Part shown: positions 52,800 through 61,012 of the stretch, one piece after another
Layout of the letters: each line of letters starts with the position of its first letter
Numbering within the stretch: position 1 is the first letter of the stretch
Assembly (NCBI GenBank): GCA_038249195.1
Contig: JBBRWM010000005.1
Coordinates: 186,001 to 250,000 of the forward strand
Direction: 5' to 3'
Source of the DNA: JAOUEA01 sp038249195
GTDB lineage: Bacteria; Actinomycetota; UBA4738; HRBIN12
DNA length: 64,000 nucleotides
The notes under the pieces: model-generated
The model's database searches: none
Seen by the model: only the letters and a program-made list of their open reading frames with translations
What the model was told of the DNA's origin: nothing
Position numbers and translations under genes: made by a program

Positions 52800-54584
52800 G
52801 TGCGGCAGATCGAGGACTACGCGCTGATCGGCGACCTGCAGACCGCCGCGCTCGTGAGCCGCGCGGGCTCCATCGACTGGTGCTGTTTCCCACGGTTCGA
52901 TTCCGCCGCCTGCTTCGCGGCCCTCCTTGGCACGAGCGACGCCGGCCGATGGCTCCTGGCGCCGGCGACCCACGTGCGTCGTCACACCCGCCGGTACCGC
53001 CCCGACACCCTCATCCTCGAGTCGGTCTTCGAGACCGACGAGGGGACGATCCGCGTGATCGATCTCATGCCGCCCCGCGGGCACGCGCCCGACATCGTCC
53101 GCATCGTGGAGGGCCTGTCCGGGAGCGTCCCGATGCGTTCCGAGCTCGTCATCCGGTTCGACTACGGGCGCATCCTTCCCTGGGTGCGGCGGGTCGACGA
53201 CTCCTTGATCGCGATCGCCGGGCCCGACGCGCTGTGCCTACGATCGCCCGTGGCGACGCATGGCGAGGACATGAAGACCGTTTCGGAGTTCGCCGTCGAG
53301 GCCGGCGATCGGCTGGGGTTCGTCCTGACGTGGTTCCCGTCCCACGAGTCGATGCCCCACGCTGTGGATCCGGAGCGAGCGCTGAGTGACACCGAGGACT
53401 ATTGGCTCGATTGGGCGGCCACGCTCGCGAGCGACGGCGACTATCACGAGGAGGTGAACCGCTCGCTCATCGTGCTGAAGGCGATGACGTATGCCCCCAC
53501 CGGAGGGTTGGTGGCGGCCCCCACCACGTCGCTGCCGGAGTGGATCGGCGGCGGGCGCAATTGGGACTACCGGTTCTGCTGGCTCCGCGACGCGACGCTC
53601 ACCCTCGTTGCGATGTTGGAGGCAGGCTCACGCGAGGAGGCCGTGCGGTGGCGGGCGTGGCTGCTGCGCGCCGTGGCCGGCGATCCGGCCGACCTGCAGA
53701 TCATGTACGGGATCGACGGCGGGCGGCGCCTCGACGAGGAGGAGCTGGGCTGGCTGGAGGGGTTCGAGGGCTCGACGCCGGTGCGGGCCGGCAACGCCGC
53801 CTGCGGCCAGCTTCAGCTCGACGTGTACGGAGAGGTGCTCGACGCGCTCTATCAAGCCCGTCGGCACGGGGCACCTCCCGACGACGACGCCTGGTCCCTG
53901 CAGCGCAAGCTGCTCGGCTGGCTGGAACAGGGATGGCGGCGGAAGGACACGGGCATCTGGGAAGTCCGCGGCCCCGCCCGGCATTTCACGCATTCCAAGG
54001 TGATGGCGTGGGTCGCGTTCGACCGCGCGGTCAAGGCCCACGACGAGTTCGAGCGCACGGGGCCGGCCGATCGCTGGCGGGAGATCCGCGACGAGATCCA
54101 TGCCGACGTGCTCGCGAACGCCTGGGACACCGACAGCCAGGCCTTCACGCAGTCCTACGGTTCGCAGGACCTGGACGCGAGCGTGTTGCTCATGCCGCAC
54201 GTGGGCTTCATCGACGCGAATGATCCGCGATTCCTGTCCACCGTGAAGGCCGTCCGGCGCGAGCTGACGAAGGACGGGCTCGTGCTCCGGTACCGTTCGC
54301 GCCGCGACGGCGCCGTCGACGGGTTGTCCGACCCGGAGGGGATCTTCTTGCCGTGCTCCTTCTGGCTCGCCGACGTGCTCGCGATGCAGGGCGATATCGA
54401 AGGCGCGCGCGAGCTGTTCGAACGCTTGCTCGACCTGCGCAACGACGTGGGACTCCTCTCGGAGGAGTTCGACGCGGGATCCGGCCGGCTGTTGGGCAAT
54501 TTCCCGCAGGCGTTCACGCACCTGTCCCTCATCAACACGGCCTTCGTCCTGAAGGAGGGCCGCGCCATGCGTCAGGCGGGGTGA
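52800..54584 (+). CDS. GH15 family glycoside hydrolase (trehalase/glucoamylase-like), copy 1
   Basis: A 594-residue protein of the GH15 type known from mycobacterial trehalases. The N-terminal beta-sandwich starts IEDYALIGDLQTAALVSRAG and GSIDWCCFPRFDS. The catalytic (alpha/alpha)6 barrel carries NWDYRFCWLRDA, QLQLDVYGEVLDA, and near the end LLSEEFD with GNFPQAFTHLSLIN. It acts in the cytoplasm: no signal peptide is visible. The substrate, trehalose or maltodextrin, is not decided by sequence. A second copy lies at 58374-60272. The GTG start has a -10-like box seven bases upstream. Confidence 0.88.
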   Translation: MRQIEDYALIGDLQTAALVSRAGSIDWCCFPRFDSAACFAALLGTSDAGRWLLAPATHVRRHTRRYRPDTLILESVFETDEGTIRVIDLMPPRGHAPDIVRIVEGLSGSVPMRSELVIRFDYGRILPWVRRVDDSLIAIAGPDALCLRSPVATHGEDMKTVSEFAVEAGDRLGFVLTWFPSHESMPHAVDPERALSDTEDYWLDWAATLASDGDYHEEVNRSLIVLKAMTYAPTGGLVAAPTTSLPEWIGGGRNWDYRFCWLRDATLTLVAMLEAGSREEAVRWRAWLLRAVAGDPADLQIMYGIDGGRRLDEEELGWLEGFEGSTPVRAGNAACGQLQLDVYGEVLDALYQARRHGAPPDDDAWSLQRKLLGWLEQGWRRKDTGIWEVRGPARHFTHSKVMAWVAFDRAVKAHDEFERTGPADRWREIRDEIHADVLANAWDTDSQAFTQSYGSQDLDASVLLMPHVGFIDANDPRFLSTVKAVRRELTKDGLVLRYRSRRDGAVDGLSDPEGIFLPCSFWLADVLAMQGDIEGARELFERLLDLRNDVGLLSEEFDAGSGRLLGNFPQAFTHLSLINTAFVLKEGRAMRQAG

Positions 54585-54679
54585 GGCCACTCGTGGGCTC
54601 GCCGGAAAGGGCACGGCGTCGCCCGGGTCGATCTGGCGATCCGGAAGGCGACCGGCGATCGTCGTGGGGCAGCGGGTCG

Positions 54680-54823
54680 CGAGCGGATCTCGAGCTCCCC
54701 GTCGAGGGCCGAGAGCCGGTCCGCCATGCCCTGGAGCCCGGTGCCCTCACGCGTGGCGGCCGGGTCGAACCCCACGCCGTCGTCGGTGACGTCGAACCCG
54801 AGGTGCCCATCGGCCTCCCACAC
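54680..54823 (-). pseudogene. Remnant of a histidine kinase ATPase domain
   Basis: The minus strand encodes GFDVTDDGVGFDPAATREGT followed by GLQGMADRLSALDGELEIRS. This is the end of the GHKL ATP-binding domain of LiaS/DegS-type sensor kinases. The N-terminal sensor, the His box and the last strand are missing, and the sequence after EIRS is no longer kinase-like. It lies in the 486-base gap between the GH15 gene and the pRiA4b-like gene. Confidence 0.65.
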
Positions 54824-55070
54824 GGGGATCTCGGGGCAGGTCGCGGGCCCGGCAGCATAGGCCGGATCGCGCGAGGGATCGGGGATGCGGGGATCAAACC
54901 TCGGGTCATGTACGTGGCCGGCGACAACCGGGCCGTGGTCGTCAGCGACGACAATGCTCGGACGATGGAGTTGATGAGCTCCTACAGCGTTGCCCGGATC
55001 AAGGATCCATGGCGACGGGGCCCGCTCCGCGTCGAGACAACCACGCCAGGCGTTCGCCCCCGCGCAAAGC
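54824..55070. other. Gap with no clear gene
   Basis: The plus strand has an open frame with VMYVAGDNRAVVVSDDNART and further ordered-looking sequence. The minus strand reads IVVADDHGPVVAG, reminiscent of a response-regulator start. Neither has a start, length or continuation that supports a gene. Possibly eroded two-component system DNA linked to the kinase remnant. Confidence 0.3.
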
Positions 55071-55625
55071 CTACCCGTCGGGGGTCGTGCGCCCGTACTG
55101 ATCCGGGATGCTTCCCCAACCCCACGTGACGACAGGACCCTTCGGACGCACGCCGTACACGTCCTCCGGGTCGACTCCGACCTCGATCACCGTGCACCGG
55201 TGTGTCCAGCCATCTCCGAAGTCGAATTCGTACTCGAAGACCTCCCCCTCCTCCCGCCGCGCGAGCTTGCTCCGCGCGGCGTCACGATACGGAAGCTCGT
55301 CGTCCGGGATCCCGATCCCGACGCCATCGGCCATCCGAAAGGCGTACAGATGTCCCAGATCCCACCGTGCGAACGCGGCGTTGATCGTCTCGGCGAGCTG
55401 CCGGAACGTGTGCTGGGGCGAGATCAACACGTCGCGCCCCGGAGGTGGGTCGCACACGATACCGCGGCCATGCGGGAGCTCGATCCTGATGACGTACCAA
55501 CCGTCGAGTCGTCCCGAAGGCCCGGGCTTCGGAAGCGTGATCCTCTCCAGCCGCTCCGCGAGGAGCGACATCGTCTCCGGATCCTTGGCCTCCACCAGGC
55601 GCAAGATCCGCTCGCGATCGTCCAC
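55071..55625 (-). CDS. Plasmid pRiA4b ORF-3-like (IS1096 TnpR-like) protein
   Basis: A 184-residue protein. The C-terminal half shows FEYEFDFGDGWTHRCTV, the hallmark FDFGDxWxH motif of the pRiA4b ORF-3 family, preceded by HLYAFRM. Members are common on plasmids and as passengers of insertion elements. Their function is unknown and they are not recombinases by sequence. No transposase lies nearby. The GTG start is at 55625. Confidence 0.8.
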   Translation of the reverse strand: MDDRERILRLVEAKDPETMSLLAERLERITLPKPGPSGRLDGWYVIRIELPHGRGIVCDPPPGRDVLISPQHTFRQLAETINAAFARWDLGHLYAFRMADGVGIGIPDDELPYRDAARSKLARREEGEVFEYEFDFGDGWTHRCTVIEVGVDPEDVYGVRPKGPVVTWGWGSIPDQYGRTTPDG

Positions 55626-55714
55626 GTGCCGCCACCCCCCGATCCGCGACGCGAAAGGCGCATCCTAAGCACGGAACCCGTAGTCGCGCCATCCGAGGCG
55701 GCGGAGGATCGGCG

Positions 55715-55879
55715 GTGGTGCGAGCAACGTCACCGCGCGGCGACCGGACCCAACTGCTGAGCGAGGGGTTCCGCGAGGAGGGCGATCGCTACGAGATCAC
55801 CGTCGGTGGGGGAGAGTGCCAAGCCTACGTCTCCTTGGGTGATCGTCCGCCACGTTGGCCCTCTATCGCTAGGTGGTGA
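55715..55879 (+). other. Short open frame of unknown standing
   Basis: A 54-codon frame starting GTG and containing EGFREEGDRYEITVGGGEC. It overlaps the end of the next minus-strand gene by 11 bases. It has coding-like composition but no ribosome site or known relatives; it may be a remnant. Nothing else is seen in 55626-55868. Confidence 0.25.
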
Positions 55880-56519
55880 CGCCGAGGTCCTGGCCGATCA
55901 GGCTCGTGAGCGTCGCCTCACCGAGACCGCCCACCCAGATGTCGGCGATCGCTCCGCCCGGCCGCACGAAGATCGTGGTGGGCATCCCCGTTGTGCCGGC
56001 CGCGCGGAAGAAGGCCCCTGAGGCGTCGATCCCGGCCGGGTAGGTGATACCCGTTCGCTGGGCGAGCGCGATGCTGGCCGCCGTGCTATCGCTCTGCGAG
56101 ACGCCGAGGAAGCGCACTCGATCGCCGAGGGCCTGATGGACCTTCTCGAACTCGGGCATCTCGCCTACACAGTTCGGGCACCAGGACGCGAAGAAGTTGA
56201 TGACGAGCGGCTTGTCGGAGAGGGTGGCATAGTCGATCGTACCGCTGCCCTCGAGGGTTGGGAGCTCGAGCCGTTCGAGGGTGCCGCCTCTGCGGATCGT
56301 TCCCGCGTACGCAACCTCCTGGGACGAGTCGCGGCGGATGTCTCGGGTCAGGACGAGCCCGATCGCGCCCACCAGGACAACCACCGTCTCCAGCACGCCA
56401 AACCGCCGCAGCCCGGCACCGGCGCGATCCCGCCGCCGCTGTCGCTTCCGCTCCGCCGCGGCCTTGGCGCGACGTTCGGTCTTGCGCGCCCTCGCTCCGT
56501 CATCTCGTCCTATCGACAT
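55869..56519 (-). CDS. TlpA/ResA-like membrane-anchored thioredoxin, copy 2
   Basis: A 216-residue protein with a very basic N-terminus (residues 7-40), one membrane helix (about 41-60) and a thioredoxin domain. The redox motif is FFASWCPNC, and the cis-Pro region is GTTGMPTTIFVRPGG. It acts outside the membrane as a thiol-disulfide exchanger. It is divergent from the DUF3179 lipoprotein, with a shared inverted repeat between them. It is longer at the N-terminus than the copy at 3256. Confidence 0.87.
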   Translation of the reverse strand: MSIGRDDGARARKTERRAKAAAERKRQRRRDRAGAGLRRFGVLETVVVLVGAIGLVLTRDIRRDSSQEVAYAGTIRRGGTLERLELPTLEGSGTIDYATLSDKPLVINFFASWCPNCVGEMPEFEKVHQALGDRVRFLGVSQSDSTAASIALAQRTGITYPAGIDASGAFFRAAGTTGMPTTIFVRPGGAIADIWVGGLGEATLTSLIGQDLGVTT

Positions 56520-56530
56520 AGGGACGCCGT

Positions 56531-56565
56531 GGATGCCCCAACGATTCCTTGATGTTGGGGAATCC
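56531..56565. promoter_or_regulatory. Inverted repeat in the divergent tlpA/DUF3179 region
   Basis: GGATGCCCCAAC (56531-56542) and GTTGGGGAATCC (56554-56565) are inverted copies matching at 11 of 12 positions, separated by 11 bases. It lies 12 bases before the thioredoxin gene and 47 bases before the lipoprotein gene, so it is well placed to be an operator for both. The regulator is unknown. Confidence 0.5.
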
Positions 56566-56611
56566 CAGGGGGCGCACGCGCGTCCACCTTTGATAGAGAT
56601 TGGAGGCGCCG

Positions 56612-57682
56612 GTGGGAGTGCATGGATCGACCCCTGGCATCCGCGGCCGGACGGTGGGGCTGGCTGTAACGCTCGCGCTCATGGCCGCGGCTTGCACGCA
56701 TTCGACGGCGCCGCCGGACTCGAGCTCGAGCCGTGCCTCGCAACAGGAACCCGGTCCGATCGCGCCCTCACCGCTGGTCGAAGCGGACCAGATCGTCTCT
56801 GGCGGCGTGCCCCCCGATGGCATCCCGCCGATCGACGACCCCACATTCGTCCTTGCGACCGGTGCTCCGAAGTTGGCCCCCCAAGAGCCCGTCATCGCGG
56901 TCGAGATCAACGGGGTGTCGAAGGCCTACCCGGTGCGGATCATGACCTGGCACGAGGTCGTGAACGACGAGTTCGCCGGGGCGCCGGTCCTCGTCACGTA
57001 TTGCCCGCTGTGCAACACCCGCATCGCGTTCCTGCGCCCGAGGATCGAGGGCGAAGTTCTCGACTTCGGCACCAGCGGCAAGCTCTACGACTCCAACCTC
57101 GTCATGTACGACCGCCAGACCATGTCGTATTGGCCGCAGGCGTTGGGCGTGGCGATCACCGGACCGCTCACCGGCACCAAGCTCACCTTCGCTCCAGCGC
57201 GATTGCTCGCGTGGTCGGACTGGCGGGCGGCGAACCCCCAGGGTCTCGTCCTTTCCGCGAATACGGGGTTCGCGCGCGCCTACGGCACGAACCCGTACGT
57301 CGGGTACGAGAACGCCCGGTTCCCGTTCCTGTTCAACGGTGACCTGGATCCCAGGCTCCCGGCGACGGAGCACGTGCTCGGCGCGCCCGGGATCCGGCCG
57401 ATCGCATTCTCATACTCGGCGCTGTCAAGACGCGCCGCCGCGGGCGAATCGTCGACGAACAGACGGGGCACGACGTGGACGATAGACGGGCGGGGTGTGT
57501 CGGGTCCGCTCGCGGGGTCGAGGCTTCGCGCCGCGTTGGCGATCGACAGCTTCTGGTTCGATTGGGCGGCGTTCCATCCAGATACGACGGTATACGGTGC
57601 GCCGGATCGGCTGGGTCGCTCCCCCAGGGTCAACAGGTCAACCCGCCACTCGATCGGTCGTCCCGGAGCCCTCGATGCGTAG
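56612..57682 (+). CDS. DUF3179 family lipoprotein
   Basis: A 356-residue protein. The N-terminal signal ends in the lipobox-like MAAAC, so it is probably a lipoprotein, followed by a Ser/Pro-rich linker. DUF3179 motifs follow: VSKAYPVRIMTWHEVVND, then VLVTYCPLCNT and DSNLVMYDRQT. The function of the family is unknown; the CPLCN motif could bind metal or be redox active, fitting its divergent thioredoxin neighbour. The GTG at 56612 is chosen because GGAGG lies five bases before it. The end overlaps the convergent epimerase gene by 45 bases. Confidence 0.85.
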   Translation: MGVHGSTPGIRGRTVGLAVTLALMAAACTHSTAPPDSSSSRASQQEPGPIAPSPLVEADQIVSGGVPPDGIPPIDDPTFVLATGAPKLAPQEPVIAVEINGVSKAYPVRIMTWHEVVNDEFAGAPVLVTYCPLCNTRIAFLRPRIEGEVLDFGTSGKLYDSNLVMYDRQTMSYWPQALGVAITGPLTGTKLTFAPARLLAWSDWRAANPQGLVLSANTGFARAYGTNPYVGYENARFPFLFNGDLDPRLPATEHVLGAPGIRPIAFSYSALSRRAAAGESSTNRRGTTWTIDGRGVSGPLAGSRLRAALAIDSFWFDWAAFHPDTTVYGAPDRLGRSPRVNRSTRHSIGRPGALDA

Positions 57683-58381
57683 AACGGTTCCTCGATCGAA
57701 GACCGGAGCGACGGTGTGCCCGAGGGCCGAATACACGTGGGGCGGGACCGAGATATCGGCCAGGTACAGCTCACCGACGAGTGCGGCGCCGAGTCGCAGG
57801 CCGATCTTGGGCATGGCGAGCGTTAGCGTCGATGTCGCGTGAACGCACGGGTCGCCGATGCGTCCAGATGACGTGTCGAGCCCGCTGGGGACATCGAGCG
57901 AGCAGACCGGGGCGGCTTGTACCGCCGTCCACGAGATGAGCTCGGCCGCCAGCCCCCGGGGGTCGCCCGACAACGCGTACCCGATGAGCGCATCGATCAC
58001 GACGTCGGCGTCGACCGGCTCGCTGGCGACAGGAACCCCCATGCGCCGGAGCGTTTCGAGCTGGCGCCTCGGTACCTCTCCCAACTCGCCGGCAGTTGTC
58101 GACGGAACCACGGTTACGGCAACGCCGCGGACGGCGAGGTGCCGCGCCGCCACCATCCCGCCACCCCCGTTGCCCCCGCTTCCCACGAGCACTGTCACGT
58201 CGGCCGGCGCGAACCGCCAGAGCACGAGCTCCGCCAGGTTCGCGCCCGCGTTCTCCATCATCTGGATCAGCCCGATACCCAGATCTTCCACCATGATGCG
58301 ATCGACCTCACGCATCTCGTCGGTGCTCAGCCAGGCCAGCTCACGAGCGTCGACAACAGGGACGCGCGGGCGCTCACTCAT
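57638..58381 (-). CDS. nnrE: NAD(P)H-hydrate epimerase (YjeF N-terminal domain)
   Basis: A 247-residue protein that repairs damaged NAD(P)H by interconverting R and S hydrates. Motifs: LSTDEMREVDRIMVEDLGI, MENAGANLAELVL, then VLVGSGGNGGGGMVAARHL, and DVPSGLDTSSG near residue 165. Only the epimerase domain is present; the dehydratase domain usually fused to it is missing, so a separate NnrD gene is expected elsewhere. The ATG overlaps the stop of the GH15 gene by eight bases. Confidence 0.88.
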   Translation of the reverse strand: MSERPRVPVVDARELAWLSTDEMREVDRIMVEDLGIGLIQMMENAGANLAELVLWRFAPADVTVLVGSGGNGGGGMVAARHLAVRGVAVTVVPSTTAGELGEVPRRQLETLRRMGVPVASEPVDADVVIDALIGYALSGDPRGLAAELISWTAVQAAPVCSLDVPSGLDTSSGRIGDPCVHATSTLTLAMPKIGLRLGAALVGELYLADISVPPHVYSALGHTVAPVFDRGTVLRIEGSGTTDRVAG

Positions 58382-60272
58382 GGCCGAGGGAACCTTCGGC
58401 GCGTTCCGCTCGCGCGATCGCCACCGCCGCGTTGACCAGGCCGATGTGGCTGAATGCCTGAGGGAAGTTGCCGAGGAGTTCGCCGGTGTTGGGCTCCACC
58501 TCCTCGGCCAACAGTCCAACGTCGTTGGCGTAACCGATCGCACGCTCGAACGTCGCCCGAGCATCCGCGAGGCGACCCGCCATGGCCTGCGCTTGGGCGA
58601 GCCAGAACGTGCACAGGAGGAAGCTGCCTTCCTCGCCATCCAGGCCGTCACGGCTCCGATAGCGCACGACGAGCCCTCGCTCGTCGGTGAGTCGTTCGCC
58701 GATGGCATCGATCGTGGCGAGCATGCGGGGATCGGTCGCCGAGATGAACCCCACGATCGGCATCATGAGCACAGAGGCGTCGAGGTCGCTCGAACCGAGA
58801 GACTGAGTGAAGGCGCCCGCGCTGTTACTCCATCCTTCGTCGAGGATCGCGGTGCGGATCTCGGATCGAGCGCGTCGCCAGTCGTCGACGCGGTCGGTCG
58901 CGCCGAGGCCGTCTGCCAGCGCGATCGCGCGATCCACCGCGACCCAGCACATGAGTTTGGAATACAGGAATGGGCGGCGACCGCCGCGCACCTCCCAGAT
59001 GCCTTCGTCGTCTTCGCGCCACCGCTCGGCCGCGGCGTCCGCGACGTCGGCAAGGAAGTGTCTCGTGAGGTCATCGAACTCGTCGAACTCCTCCCGGAAG
59101 ACGGCAGCGGCATCGAGCAACTCGCCGTACACGTCCAGCTGGAGTTGATCCCAGGCACCGTTGCCGATCCGGACCGGCGAGCTGCCCCGATACCCGCGCA
59201 GGTGGGGGAGCTCGCGTTCGGAAAGATCATGTTCGCCACCGATCCCGAACATGATCTGCAGGCCGGACCCCTCGTGCAGGCTTTCGGCAGCCGAGCCGGC
59301 CATCCACGAGAAGAAGTGATGTGCCTCCGCCGGACACGCGGTCTTGCTCAATGCCTGGATCGTGAAGCTCGCGTCACGAACCCAGGCGTATCGGTAGTCC
59401 CAGTTCCTGACGCCGCCGACCGTCTCGGGCAGCGACGTTGTCGGGGCGGCGACCATCGCCCCGGTTGGACGGAAGGTCAGCGCTTGCAACACTCGGCCGC
59501 TGTGCATCACGAGCTCGCGCCACGGGCCGTCGTATCCATCATGGGCCCGGGACCAAGCGGCCCATATGTCGATGGTCTGGTCGATCAGCTGCTCGGCGTC
59601 GGCCTCATCGAACGACCGGGGCGCGGGCTCCCAACTCTGTGCGTGGTTGAGGGCGAACGTCAAACGCTCGCCCACTCGGAGTTCGACCTCTGCCTTCGCC
59701 GTCGACCCCTCGACATCGAAGGGAACCCGGCCAGAGAGAACCAGCACGCTCGCGCCGCCGCGAGCGATGAGCCCGCCGTCGATCGTGCGGAGTAGTGGCG
59801 AGATGAGACCGTATTCGGGCCGCGGAGCGTACTCGACGCCGATGCGCACACCCCCCTGGGTGCAGACCACCCGGCGGATGAGCGCACCCGGTGCCACACC
59901 GCCGACCTCATGAGTGCCGTCGACGCTAGCGCCGACCGCGTACGCGTCTTCCAGCGTGATGGTGCCCGATACGGTGCTGAACGTGGTCTCAAGGACCATC
60001 GTGCCGTCCAGGTAACGGCGTTGCACTTCTGCCGTTTCGGTTGGCGCGATCGTCCAGTGACCGGCTCGCTCGTCCAGCAACCGACAGAACACGGGCGCCG
60101 CGTCGAAGCGGTCGAAGCACAGCCAGTCGATCGATCCGGCCTTGGATACCAGGGCCGATCCGTGGGAATCGGAGAGCAGGCCGTAGTCGGCGATCGGAGT
60201 GCTCAAGTGGTCATCAGCCGTGCCCGGCCCCGACGTGTCGGGTGCTGCCACCCTCCGGATCGCGCGTGTCAT
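58374..60272 (-). CDS. GH15 family glycoside hydrolase, copy 2
   Basis: A 632-residue GH15 protein. The N-terminal sandwich carries IADYGLLSDSHGSALVSKAG and GSIDWLCFDRFDA. The catalytic barrel has NWDYRYAWVRDASF and ends in GLLAEEVEPN with LLGNFPQAFSHIGLVN. It shares the layout of the copy at 52800, but the catalytic-region residue after EE is Val here and Phe-Asp there (LSEEFD against LAEEVE), which may indicate a different substrate. The ATG start is at 60272. Confidence 0.87.
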   Translation of the reverse strand: MTRAIRRVAAPDTSGPGTADDHLSTPIADYGLLSDSHGSALVSKAGSIDWLCFDRFDAAPVFCRLLDERAGHWTIAPTETAEVQRRYLDGTMVLETTFSTVSGTITLEDAYAVGASVDGTHEVGGVAPGALIRRVVCTQGGVRIGVEYAPRPEYGLISPLLRTIDGGLIARGGASVLVLSGRVPFDVEGSTAKAEVELRVGERLTFALNHAQSWEPAPRSFDEADAEQLIDQTIDIWAAWSRAHDGYDGPWRELVMHSGRVLQALTFRPTGAMVAAPTTSLPETVGGVRNWDYRYAWVRDASFTIQALSKTACPAEAHHFFSWMAGSAAESLHEGSGLQIMFGIGGEHDLSERELPHLRGYRGSSPVRIGNGAWDQLQLDVYGELLDAAAVFREEFDEFDDLTRHFLADVADAAAERWREDDEGIWEVRGGRRPFLYSKLMCWVAVDRAIALADGLGATDRVDDWRRARSEIRTAILDEGWSNSAGAFTQSLGSSDLDASVLMMPIVGFISATDPRMLATIDAIGERLTDERGLVVRYRSRDGLDGEEGSFLLCTFWLAQAQAMAGRLADARATFERAIGYANDVGLLAEEVEPNTGELLGNFPQAFSHIGLVNAAVAIARAERAEGSLGHE

Positions 60273-60529
60273 CGACCGTTAGCCTCTCTCATCCCTCACA
60301 CCCCGGCAGTCTCACGAAAGAGGTTCCCGTTACGCTCGGCCGTATGCCGAAGCTGATCCTGGGTAGCCCGACGCCGATCATCGCGGTGGGTCTGGCGACG
60401 ACTAAGACGGGTCGTCTGAGCGCTCGTTCCCTGACGCCCGGGACCTTCCCAGGGAATACGAGTGAGGGTTCAGGCGTCCGAGTGTTGAGGCGAGATGTCC
60501 TGGCCTCGTTCACGAGAACGGGAGACGCG

Positions 60530-61012
60530 ATGGTGACGTTCCAGACAGGCCCCGCATTGTTCAGCGGCTTCGTGGCAACCGTCGCGATGACGATGGTGAT
60601 GATGGCGGGCCGGGCGATGGGGATGACGACGATGGACATGCCGCTCATCCTCGGTGGCATGGTCACGGCGGACGGATCAAGAGCGCGGCGCCTCGGGCTG
60701 GCCATCCACGTCGTGATGATGGGGACCGTCGCCTTCGGGGTTGTCTATGCAGCTCTGTTCACTTTGCTCGACTCCGACGCCGCGCTGACTGGCGTGGCGA
60801 TCGGCCTCGTCCACGGTCTTCTATTCGGCCTCATGGTGCTCCCGATGATGCCGGCGATCCACCCACGGATGAAGGCCTCAGCCGATGGGTTCCACCTCGA
60901 TCCCCCGAGAATCATGGGCGCCACCTACGGTCGAGGTACGGGGATAGGTCTTCTCCTCGCGCACGCAACCTACGGCCTGGTCATAGCACTGGTGTATGGA
61001 GCCATCACGTGA
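60530..61012 (+). CDS. Small methionine-rich membrane protein of unknown function
   Basis: A 160-residue protein with four hydrophobic segments. It is rich in Met (VAMTMVMMAGRAMGMTTMDM near the start), which might bind copper or other metals, but this is only suggestive. I do not recognise a named family with certainty. The ATG at 60530 follows GGGAG. An in-frame ATG at 60344, seven bases after a TACGCT box (60331-60336), would add 62 residues and may be a leaderless alternative start. Its stop overlaps the GTG of the radical SAM gene, so the two are coupled. Confidence 0.65.
   Translation: MVTFQTGPALFSGFVATVAMTMVMMAGRAMGMTTMDMPLILGGMVTADGSRARRLGLAIHVVMMGTVAFGVVYAALFTLLDSDAALTGVAIGLVHGLLFGLMVLPMMPAIHPRMKASADGFHLDPPRIMGATYGRGTGIGLLLAHATYGLVIALVYGAIT

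Noticed and set aside
54930..54970. Response-regulator-like start (IVVADDHGPVVAG) on the minus strand
   Set aside because: Only about a dozen residues look right, no start codon or continuing receiver domain follows, and the match may be chance.
55071..55625. Insertion sequence at the pRiA4b ORF-3-like gene
   Set aside because: The protein family is linked to mobile elements, but there is no transposase, terminal inverted repeat or target duplication around it.
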